A DNA stretch of 29,871 nucleotides from JAVVPO01 sp036655715 (GTDB taxonomy: Bacteria > Bacillota > Clostridia > Lachnospirales > Cellulosilyticaceae): contig JAVVPO010000024.1 of NCBI GenBank assembly GCA_036655715.1, forward strand, positions 1 to 29,871. The letters are read 5' to 3'. The translations under genes were made by a program, and so were the position numbers. Shown piece after piece: positions 1-6,422 of this stretch; position 1 is the first letter of the stretch, and the number at the start of each line of letters is the position of its first letter. The notes below the pieces were generated by a model that saw only the letters and a list, made by a program, of their open reading frames with translations, made no database searches and was not told the origin of the DNA.

Positions 1-28
1 AAACCCACAGCTTTACACATATTAGTAC

Positions 29-57
29 TTTACAACTCCTTCATTTCCTCTTATAAT
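29..57 (+). promoter_or_regulatory. Sigma-A-type promoter of the ileS T-box leader
   Basis: A -35 hexamer TTTACA (29-34) is followed after exactly 17 bases by a perfect -10 TATAAT (52-57). This would start transcription near position 64, just upstream of the T-box stem I. Match to the consensus is direct; activity is inferred. Confidence 0.7.
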
Positions 58-63
58 AAATGC

Positions 64-345
64 TATATTGCATAATTTTTAAAACACTGTGAAAAGGAAA
101 AGTATTATTTTTGAAGCGTCTAAGCGAGTGGGGTTGGTGTGAGCCCATACGATAGAAGATAAGAAAAATCCCCTTGGAGTGGCAGACCGAACTACAAGTA
201 GGCTCTGACGGATTCCTCCCGTTACCATAAGGAAAGGTATAACGAGTGGCCCTTAGGGCAAGTCAGGTGGTACCGCGGAAGATGCTCATGAACTTAGCGC
301 CCTTTCGTCCTGTATATTTTTATTGGACGCAAGGGCTTTTTATAT
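64..345 (+). promoter_or_regulatory. T-box riboswitch leader, isoleucine-specific, upstream of ileS
   Basis: This is a tRNA-sensing leader that switches between terminator and antiterminator according to charging of tRNA-Ile. The conserved T-box AGGTGGTACCGCGG is at 265-278. Its TGGT bulge (268-271) is complementary to an ACCA tRNA end, matching the A73 discriminator of tRNA-Ile. Stem I shows typical elements: the AGCGAG/GGGGTTGGTG distal region (123-139), GAGCCC (141-146), and the CCCTTGGAGTGGC 3' side from 171. The specifier loop carries ATC (Ile codon) at 168-170 directly before that 3' strand. The 3' end is a terminator hairpin. The unusual point is that ileS starts about 310 bases further on rather than right after the terminator. 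Confidence 0.93.
299..342 (+). terminator. T-box regulatory terminator
   Basis: The arms GCCCTTTCGTCC (299-310) and GGACGCAAGGGC (325-336) pair and are followed by TTTTTAT. The 5' side would be sequestered in the antiterminator formed with the T-box sequence. This is the attenuator of the leader. Confidence 0.9.
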
Positions 346-494
346 GCAAAAAAAACCCCCAAGTCCTACACACTTAGAGGGTTGTCTCCTTATTAAAGGT
401 ATTAATCCAGCAATTAGATTATTTTCTTGCTTAGGTATTAAGTTCTTAGGCTTTTAATTCCTTATGTTCTTAAGCCTTTAATTTTTAGTCTCTT

Positions 495-567
495 GATTTA
501 TTTACGGGATAGCCTAGCCCGAGGGGTTAGATATCTAACCCCTCGGGCGGCCCCCCATAAATAAATC
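495..567. repeat. Long nested palindrome (MITE-like or structured leader element)
   Basis: The core 517-548 is a perfect 32-base palindrome: a 16-base arm beginning GCCCGAGGGGTTAGAT and its exact reverse complement, with no loop. Outside it, GATTTATTTACGGG (495-508) is mirrored by CCCCATAAATAAATC (553-567) with one mismatch. Unpaired inner segments are 509-516 and 549-552. There is no T tract directly after it, so it is not a standard terminator. The origin is unknown. Confidence 0.7.
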
Positions 568-581
568 CCCTCTCTATCAAA

Positions 582-612
582 GCCCTAAGGAATGCATCCA
601 TGCACTCCGGGC
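582..612 (+). other. Hairpin shortly before ileS
   Basis: The arms GCCC-TAA-GGAATGCA (582-596) and TGCACTCC-GGGC (601-612) pair around the loop TCCA, with one mismatch and a 3-base bulge. It ends 30 bases before the ileS ribosome binding site, which is left unpaired. It is not followed by a T tract. Confidence 0.5.
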
Positions 613-652
613 AAAACTATAAAATATTCAAACTAAATTCAGGAGGTTACTT

Positions 653-3600
653 ATGTACAAAAAAGTAGATACCAACCTGAACTTCGTGGACAGAGAACTA
701 GAAGTCCTAAAGTTCTGGAAGGAAAACAACATATTTGAACAATCAATCGATCAAAGAACAGATGGACCAACTTTCACATTTTACGATGGTCCTCCAACTG
801 CAAATGGTAAACCACACATTGGCCACATCCTAACACGCGTTATCAAAGACCTTATCCCTCGTTACAAAGCGATGAAAGGCTACCACGTACTTCGTAAAGC
901 TGGTTGGGACACACACGGTCTTCCAGTAGAGCTTGAAGTTGAAAAAGTACTCGGTATCAGTGGTAAACCACAAATCGAAGAATACGGCGTAGAAAAATTC
1001 ATTACTCAATGTAAAGAAAGTGTTTGGAAATACCAAAGCGAATGGGAAAAAATGTCTGACCGCGTTGGTTACTGGGTTGATATGGAGAATCCATATGTAA
1101 CTTACCACAACAACTACATCGAATCTGTATGGTGGTCACTCCGTGAGATTTGGAACAAAGACCTCATCTACAAAGGCCACAAAATCGTTCCTTACTGCCC
1201 AAGATGTGGTACTTCTCTTTCATCTCATGAAGTTGCTCAAGGATACAAAGATGTTAAAGATGCAACAGCTATTGCTAAGTTCAAAGTAGCTGGTGAAGAA
1301 AACACTTACCTTCTCGCTTGGACAACAACACCTTGGACACTTCCTTCAAACGTAGCTCTTTGTGTCAATCCAGAGTCTACTTATGTGAAAGCTGAAATGA
1401 ACGGCACAAAATACATCTTAGCTGAAGCACTTGTTGCTAGTGTATTAGATGCTGAAACAACGACAGTACTTGAAACTTATGTTGGTAAAGATCTTTGTGG
1501 TATGACCTATGAGCCACTCTTTGACTTTGCTACACCTGATAAAAAAGCTTATTTCGTAGTTGCTGATAAATACGTAACCCTTACAGATGGTACAGGTATC
1601 GTTCATATCGCACCTGCATTTGGTGAAGATGATGCTAGAATTGGTCGTGAAAATGATCTTCCATTCGTACAGTTAGTTAACGAACAAGGTCACTTCACAC
1701 CTGAAGTTACACCTTGGCAAGATATCTTTGTAAAAGATGCTGACAAACTCATCATCAAATGGTTAGATGAAAACAATAAATTATTTAAATCAGCACCTCA
1801 CGAACACAGTTACCCACACTGCTGGAGATGTGATACACCACTTCTTTACTATGCACGTGACACATGGTTCATCTCTATGTCTAAAGTACGCGCCGCTCTT
1901 GTCAAAAACAACAATACAGTTAACTGGCTTCCACCAGCAATTGGTGAAGGACGCTTTGGGAACTTCCTTGAAGGTGTTATTGACTGGGGTCTTTCTCGTT
2001 CTCGTTACTGGGGTACACCACTTCCTATCTGGGAATGTTCATGTGGACACACACACCTTATTGGTAGCATAGAAGAACTTAAATCTATGAGTTCTGACTG
2101 TCCTGATGACATCGAACTTCACAAACCATATATTGATAACGTTCATCTTAACTGTCCTAAGTGTCATAATACTATGACAAGAGTTGAAGATGTTATCGAC
2201 TGCTGGTACGATAGTGGATCCATGCCATTTGCACAACTTCACTATCCATTTGAAAACAAAGAAATCTTCGACCAGAACTACCCAGCTGACTTTATCTCTG
2301 AAGCAGTAGACCAAACTCGTGGATGGTTCTACACACTTATGGCTATTTCAACCCTTATCTTTGATAAATCACCATACAAAAATGTAGTAGTACTTGGACA
2401 TGTTGGTGACAAAGATGGTATCAAGATGAGTAAGCACAAAGGTAACGTAGTTGATCCTTGGACTGTACTTGATGCACAAGGTGCTGACGCTGTTCGTTGG
2501 TACTTCTACTCTGCAAGTGCACCATGGCTTCCAAGCCGTTTTGGCAACGAAAACGTAAGTGAAGCGCAAAGAAAGTTCATCGGTACTTTCTGGAATACTT
2601 ATGCATTCTACGTGCTTTATGCAAATATTGATGAGTTCAACCCAATAAACTACACATTAGATTATGATTCACTTAACATGATGGATAAGTGGGTACTTTC
2701 TAAACTTAATACATTAGTTAAAGATGTAGATGATCACCTTGATAACTACCGTATCTTTGAAGCTTCTCGTATGATGCAAGACTTCATTGATGATGTATCT
2801 AACTGGTACGTTCGTCGTAGCCGTGAGAGATTCTGGCAAAGTGATATGCCACAGGATAAAGTAAATGCGTATATGACTCTTTACACAGTCCTTAGCACAC
2901 TTTCAAAAGTAGCTGCTCCATTTGTGCCATTTATGTCAGATGAAATCTACAAAAATCTTGTTAGAACAAATGATGAGTCAGCTCCAATCAGTGTTCACCT
3001 TTGCGACTTCCCAGTAGCAAACGAATCTATGATTGATAGCGAACTTGAAAAGTACATGGATCAAGTTCTTCAAATTGTAGTACTTGGACGCGCTTGTCGT
3101 AACGAATCTAACATCAAAAATCGTCAACCAGTTGGAACAATGTATGTAGGTGCAACCGAAAGTTTACCAGAAGCTTTTGCTAGTATCGTAGCTGAAGAAC
3201 TTAACATCAAGCATGTAGAGTTCACAAGTGATGCAAGCGAATTCATCTCTTACACATTCAAACCACAAATGCGTACCCTTGGGCCAAAATACGGCAAACA
3301 ACTTAATGCTATCCGCACAGCCCTTACTGAACTTGATGGGTCAGCTGCTATGACAGAGCTCGATGAAACAGGAACACTTAAACTTGCTATAGATGGAGAA
3401 ACAATCGCACTTACAAAAGAAGATCTTCTTATCTCTACAGCACAAAAAGATGGATTCATGGCTCAAAGTGAAGGCGGTTTCACAGTAGTTCTTGATACAA
3501 ACCTTACTGAAGAACTTCTTGAAGAAGGATTTGTACGTGAAATCATCTCTAAAATTCAAACTATGCGTAAAGAAGCTAACTTTGAAGTACAAGATCATAT

Positions 3601-3775
3601 TCTTGTAACTTACAAAGACAATGCTAAAATCGCTGAAATCATGACTCGCAACAATGCCGAAATCGCTTCAGATGTACTTGCAAATGCAGTAACTGAAGGT
3701 GACCTTGCTGACGGTTATACAAAAGCTTGGAAAGTAAACGGCGAAGATGTTACTTTAACAGTAAAAAGAGTTTAA
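653..3775 (+). CDS. ileS: Isoleucyl-tRNA synthetase, type 2 (eukaryote-like)
   Basis: This enzyme attaches isoleucine to tRNA-Ile in the cytoplasm and edits mischarged valine. It has 1040 residues. The class I signature HIGH is at residues 55-58 and KMSKH at 591-595. The CP1 editing domain shows the threonine-rich WTTTPWTLPSN segment and GIVHIAPAFGEDD. Cysteine pairs (YCPRC, HCWRC, CSCGH, NCPKC) suggest metal-binding knuckles. The block PHIGHILTRVIKD, with GWDTHGLPVE after it, is typical of the IleS2/eukaryotic clade rather than the E. coli type; that clade is known for reduced mupirocin sensitivity. The start ATG sits 5 bases after AGGAGG. Codons are biased to AAC, TAC, TTC and CAC, unlike the neighbours, as expected for high expression. 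It is controlled by the T-box upstream and ends in a hairpin terminator. Confidence 0.98.
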   Translation: MYKKVDTNLNFVDRELEVLKFWKENNIFEQSIDQRTDGPTFTFYDGPPTANGKPHIGHILTRVIKDLIPRYKAMKGYHVLRKAGWDTHGLPVELEVEKVLGISGKPQIEEYGVEKFITQCKESVWKYQSEWEKMSDRVGYWVDMENPYVTYHNNYIESVWWSLREIWNKDLIYKGHKIVPYCPRCGTSLSSHEVAQGYKDVKDATAIAKFKVAGEENTYLLAWTTTPWTLPSNVALCVNPESTYVKAEMNGTKYILAEALVASVLDAETTTVLETYVGKDLCGMTYEPLFDFATPDKKAYFVVADKYVTLTDGTGIVHIAPAFGEDDARIGRENDLPFVQLVNEQGHFTPEVTPWQDIFVKDADKLIIKWLDENNKLFKSAPHEHSYPHCWRCDTPLLYYARDTWFISMSKVRAALVKNNNTVNWLPPAIGEGRFGNFLEGVIDWGLSRSRYWGTPLPIWECSCGHTHLIGSIEELKSMSSDCPDDIELHKPYIDNVHLNCPKCHNTMTRVEDVIDCWYDSGSMPFAQLHYPFENKEIFDQNYPADFISEAVDQTRGWFYTLMAISTLIFDKSPYKNVVVLGHVGDKDGIKMSKHKGNVVDPWTVLDAQGADAVRWYFYSASAPWLPSRFGNENVSEAQRKFIGTFWNTYAFYVLYANIDEFNPINYTLDYDSLNMMDKWVLSKLNTLVKDVDDHLDNYRIFEASRMMQDFIDDVSNWYVRRSRERFWQSDMPQDKVNAYMTLYTVLSTLSKVAAPFVPFMSDEIYKNLVRTNDESAPISVHLCDFPVANESMIDSELEKYMDQVLQIVVLGRACRNESNIKNRQPVGTMYVGATESLPEAFASIVAEELNIKHVEFTSDASEFISYTFKPQMRTLGPKYGKQLNAIRTALTELDGSAAMTELDETGTLKLAIDGETIALTKEDLLISTAQKDGFMAQSEGGFTVVLDTNLTEELLEEGFVREIISKIQTMRKEANFEVQDHILVTYKDNAKIAEIMTRNNAEIASDVLANAVTEGDLADGYTKAWKVNGEDVTLTVKRV

Positions 3776-3777
3776 TA

Positions 3778-3811
3778 AAAAGGTGGTAGGAAATAATTCC
3801 TACCACCTTTT
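3778..3811 (+). terminator. Terminator after ileS
   Basis: A 14-base perfect stem AAAAGGTGGTAGGA (3778-3791) pairs with 3798-3811 around a 6-base loop. A on one side and T on the other let it act in both directions. Confidence 0.9.
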
Positions 3812-3863
3812 CTATATCATATCGATAATTTTCTGTTCCATTTTTTCCTCCTTAATGCACAAA

Positions 3864-3897
3864 AAGAGTATTACCTTTAGTATAAGGCAACACTCTT
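3864..3897 (-). terminator. Terminator after the corA-like gene
   Basis: Read on the minus strand, AAGAGTGTTGCCTT pairs (allowing G-U) with GGTAATACTCTT and is followed by TTTTTG. It lies 17 bases past the stop codon of the transporter gene. Confidence 0.85.
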
Positions 3898-3913
3898 AAA
3901 ATTATCTGTTAAA

Positions 3914-4843
3914 TTAGAATAATTTTTTCTTAATCATAATCATCGCTACAATAATAGGCGTTATCACAGATAAGCCAAGTATGCATAAGTAAGCTTGTGG
4001 ATGATCTTGGAATGGTATCGGTACATTCATTCCGAAGAAACTAGATAGCATGGTTGGTATAGACATGACAATCGTAATAGAGGTCAATGTCTTCATTACA
4101 ATATTTAAGTTATTGGAGATAACAGAAGCAAAAGCATCCATCATACCACTTAAAATATTACTATAAATATTAGCCATCTCTATAGCTTGTTTGTTCTCTA
4201 TAATAACATCTTCTAGTAATTCTTTATCTTCTGGATATTGTTTGATAGATTCCATACGCATCATCTTTTCAAGAACAATTTCATTAGATCTTAAAGATGT
4301 ACTAAAGTAAACCAAACTTTTTTCAAGTTCTAACAACTGAATGAGTTCTTTATTTTTCATAGATTTATGAAGTTCTTGTTCAATCCTACTACTTGCCTTA
4401 TCAATCATTCTTAGATATTGTAAGTAATAAGATGCATTCTTATAAAGTAATTGAAGAATAAATCTTGTTTTTTTGAAGGTATAAAAACTTCTTATCTTAC
4501 TTGTCACAAAATCTTTGATTACATCTACTTCTTGAAGACAAATTGTCATAATGAAGTTTTGCGCTATAATGATTTCTAAAGGAATCGTCCCGTACTCATG
4601 AGCACCTTCTCTATCTTTAATAGGTACGTCTACGATGATTAATGTATAATCATCTTCTGTATCGATATGGGCTCTTTCTTCCTCATCTAGTGCTGAAGTA
4701 ATATGCTGAGTTTCTATTTCAAACTCTGTAGCAATTTGAGTAATCTCTTCTTGAGTCGGGTTAACAATATCAATCCAACACCCTGGCTCAAACTGTGTGA
4801 TTTCCTCTAGTCTATTTTCTTTAGTCTTAAACATTCTTATCAT
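3914..4843 (-). CDS. corA: CorA-family divalent cation transporter
   Basis: A predicted Mg2+/Co2+ channel of the cytoplasmic membrane, 309 residues, close to the usual CorA length. It has a long cytoplasmic N-terminal alpha/beta and coiled-helix part (residues 1 to about 245). Two C-terminal membrane helices (about 248-268 and 283-303) follow, separated by the family signature GMN at 271-273. The first Met is preceded by a modest GAGG; a second Met at residue 4 is a possible alternative start. The gene stands alone, converges on ileS, and has a long 5' leader containing a promoter with a dyad and an unexplained hairpin element. CorA relatives can also move Co2+, Ni2+ or Zn2+, so the exact metal is not settled by sequence. 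Confidence 0.92.
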   Translation of the reverse strand: MIRMFKTKENRLEEITQFEPGCWIDIVNPTQEEITQIATEFEIETQHITSALDEEERAHIDTEDDYTLIIVDVPIKDREGAHEYGTIPLEIIIAQNFIMTICLQEVDVIKDFVTSKIRSFYTFKKTRFILQLLYKNASYYLQYLRMIDKASSRIEQELHKSMKNKELIQLLELEKSLVYFSTSLRSNEIVLEKMMRMESIKQYPEDKELLEDVIIENKQAIEMANIYSNILSGMMDAFASVISNNLNIVMKTLTSITIVMSIPTMLSSFFGMNVPIPFQDHPQAYLCILGLSVITPIIVAMIMIKKKLF

Positions 4844-4941
4844 AAACTCACATCCTCTACTACTCCCTTAACTCTAGCAGAAAACATATGTAATCTATTT
4901 CCACAGCTCAATAAGACCTATCTTTTATAATGTATCTATAA

Positions 4942-5026
4942 AGGAAAGGGAGTAAATTTTTTTATTCAATTGACCTTCACTTCGGGTACGACTCGGTTCA
5001 CCGTCCACCTATTTACTCACTCTCCT
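4942..5026 (-). other. Inverted-repeat-bracketed element in the corA leader, candidate structured RNA
   Basis: The arms AGGAAAGGGAGTAAAT (4942-4957) and ATTTACTCACTCTCCT (5011-5026) match as an inverted repeat at 14 of 16 positions. They enclose a 53-base core that is richer in G+C than its surroundings and contains near-repeated TTCAC/TTCGG blocks. It lies about 100 bases before the corA start, inside the predicted transcript. There is no T tract after the 3' arm on the minus strand, so a simple terminator is unlikely. I do not recognise a known riboswitch class. Confidence 0.5.
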
Positions 5027-5092
5027 CTTATTATTTTCTTAATTTATCAAAATTATAAGGGAATCCATGCTGTACACAATTCCTTCATACTA

Positions 5093-5132
5093 ATAGTAGT
5101 TGAAATGACCTAGAACGTCAAGTTATTTCAAC
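5093..5132 (-). promoter_or_regulatory. Candidate corA promoter with overlapping dyad
   Basis: On the minus strand, TTGACG (complement of 5116-5121) and TACTAT (complement of 5093-5098) are 17 bases apart. An 8-base inverted repeat, GTTGAAAT (5099-5106) and ATTTCAAC (5125-5132), frames the -35 and the spacer, with one arm abutting the -10. This layout suits a repressor operator. The promoter lies beyond the upstream gene's terminator and would give a leader of roughly 240 bases. Confidence 0.5.
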
Positions 5133-5235
5133 CGATATATATTTGTTAGAATCTTTCAAACCTTATATCACTCCAATCTCAGGCCACAATCAGGTTCTCC
5201 AAATTCCTCTTTTTTCTTTTTTCCTCACAGAAAAA

Positions 5236-5274
5236 GGGTATCTCATTACTCTCCTAGCGTAGTCTGAGATACCC
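5236..5274 (-). terminator. Terminator after the 51-residue gene
   Basis: A perfect 10-base stem GGGTATCTCA / TGAGATACCC with a 19-base loop is flanked by A5 on one side and TCTTTTT on the other. It lies 18 bases downstream of the small minus-strand gene and separates it from corA. Confidence 0.85.
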
Positions 5275-5291
5275 TCTTTTTACCTTACCCT

Positions 5292-5447
5292 CTAATAAAT
5301 CTTTCCAGCCTTCTTATTCCCAGTCTTAGCCTTTCCCTGAATCTCAGGCACAGGTTTTACATCATTTTTTCCAAAATGTCCTTTATGATTACTCTCTGTT
5401 CCATGTGGTTCATTTACATCTGGTCTTCTCATACCCTTTTTAGCCAT
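5292..5447 (-). CDS. Small basic protein of unknown function (51 residues)
   Basis: This frame is shorter than usual calling limits but looks real. ATG is preceded by AGGTGG at a good distance, there is a clean TAG stop, and a strong terminator follows. The protein begins MAKKGMRRPDVNEPHGTE and continues through a segment VPEIQGKAKTGNKKAG. It is rich in Lys, Gly, Asn and His, has no hydrophobic segment, and is probably disordered and cytoplasmic. The pattern MRRP-N-PHGTESN then PVPEIQGKA resembles short conserved hypothetical proteins I associate with Clostridia, but I cannot name a family or function. It is transcribed alone. Confidence 0.8.
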   Translation of the reverse strand: MAKKGMRRPDVNEPHGTESNHKGHFGKNDVKPVPEIQGKAKTGNKKAGKIY

Positions 5448-5626
5448 TTATCTCACCACCTATTTTAATAATTTCCTACTTAGTATGTGTAATTCTCGTA
5501 CTTTATTACCTAGAAATTTTTATTATTTTTCCCATTATTAATGTCAAAACAACTCTCTTTTTCATAACTTATTATTATCCACTTTTATTTCATTGTCCTT
5601 TTCATTTCCACGAAAGGAGGGTTGAC

Positions 5627-6343
5627 ATGAATAAAGAAGCTTTTAAATCTATCCTATCTATTATTTGTGTCCTTTGTGGAGCTCTTATGTCTTGCTTAGC
5701 TCTTATCAGTTTTGACTCATCTGCTCCCGCATTTATTGCATGTATTTTACTAGGTATCAGCCTTGTAGTGATAGGTGTTGTTTCATTTTTCATACACTAC
5801 CAAGCTCATATTATTATTAAACAACTTCAAAATAAAGATATGACCATACTTGCTCATTGGAGCTATGCTCCTTTACAATATGACGGCGTTAAGGAATCTA
5901 TTACTCAAAGCCGTCATAATAGTCTTTCTATTCTCATTCTTCTTGGTATACTTTCTTCACTCATAGCATTAGGTATATTATTTTCTAATTCTCCTTTTGC
6001 TCTCATAATTTGTTCTTCTATCATTCTAATTACTTTTGTAGTTTGTATATGTACCTCTATACTTATCTATGTTCATTATGGCAATAGACTTATCAGTCCT
6101 GTTGAAGCAATTATTGGAGAAGATTATATTTATTTTAATGAGGAATTATATAGCCTACATCGCTCTATTTATTTATTAACCGATGTTAGACTCGTACAGG
6201 GCGACCAGTCTTACCTACAATTCCTCTACGGTTCACCTTGTACCTCCTGTGAACCTATCTATATTCTTACGCTACCCATTCCTTCTGATCAAATAGAAGT
6301 TGCAAAATATATTAGAAAACACTATCTATCTATTACACCTTAA
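5627..6343 (+). CDS. Unknown four-helix membrane protein
   Basis: 238 residues with an excellent ribosome binding site (AAAGGAGGG, 9 bases before ATG). Four hydrophobic segments are visible at about residues 8-28, 34-56, 97-117 and 124-148. They form two hairpins separated by a 40-residue soluble loop containing a HWSY motif. The C-terminal 85 residues are soluble, with many Tyr and a C-x2-C pair (SPCTSCEP) near residue 205. The arrangement resembles small bacterial membrane proteins with a PH-like tail, but I do not recognise the family. It is monocistronic: a terminator follows and the next gene is convergent. Confidence 0.8.
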   Translation: MNKEAFKSILSIICVLCGALMSCLALISFDSSAPAFIACILLGISLVVIGVVSFFIHYQAHIIIKQLQNKDMTILAHWSYAPLQYDGVKESITQSRHNSLSILILLGILSSLIALGILFSNSPFALIICSSIILITFVVCICTSILIYVHYGNRLISPVEAIIGEDYIYFNEELYSLHRSIYLLTDVRLVQGDQSYLQFLYGSPCTSCEPIYILTLPIPSDQIEVAKYIRKHYLSITP

Positions 6344-6367
6344 TTTGCATCTTATCTTTTTAAAATC

Positions 6368-6406
6368 AAAGCACCTAACAAATCCACAGAATTTGTTAGG
6401 TGCTTT
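6368..6406. terminator. Bidirectional terminator
   Basis: A perfect 16-base stem AAAGCACCTAACAAAT (6368-6383) pairs with 6391-6406 around a 7-base loop. It lies between two convergent genes and serves both. Confidence 0.92.
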
Positions 6407-6422
6407 TACTAATCTAATAAAT

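Larger units (their letters stand above)
346..652 (+). other. Palindrome-rich spacer between T-box and ileS
   Basis: No credible reading frame is present. The stretch holds a hairpin at 354-383, two imperfect 24-base direct repeats at 442-465 and 466-489 (both begin GTTCTTA and share CTTTAATT), a long nested palindrome at 495-567, and a further hairpin at 582-612. The ileS ribosome binding site AGGAGG is at 642-647. The spacer is either an inserted small non-coding element or an additional leader structure downstream of the T-box decision point. Confidence 0.6.
4844..5291 (-). other. Gene-free leader region of corA
   Basis: Nothing convincingly coding is present. Read towards corA it holds the terminator of the 51-residue gene (5236-5274), a candidate promoter overlapped by an inverted repeat (5093-5132), and an 85-base hairpin-bracketed element (4942-5026). 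A run of open TTG-initiated codons on the plus strand from about 4969 gives a 47-residue frame, but it lacks a well-placed ribosome binding site. Confidence 0.55.

Noticed and set aside
830..1108. Antisense and alternate-frame ORFs inside ileS (also at 1767-2072, 2039-2314, 2369-2569, 3250-3459, 3341-3598)
   Set aside because: They lie wholly within a highly conserved synthetase gene, lack ribosome binding sites and show shadow-type composition.
4969..5112. 47-codon plus-strand frame starting at TTG inside the corA leader
   Set aside because: The purine-rich stretch upstream is too far from the TTG, composition looks random, and it runs across the corA promoter and hairpin.
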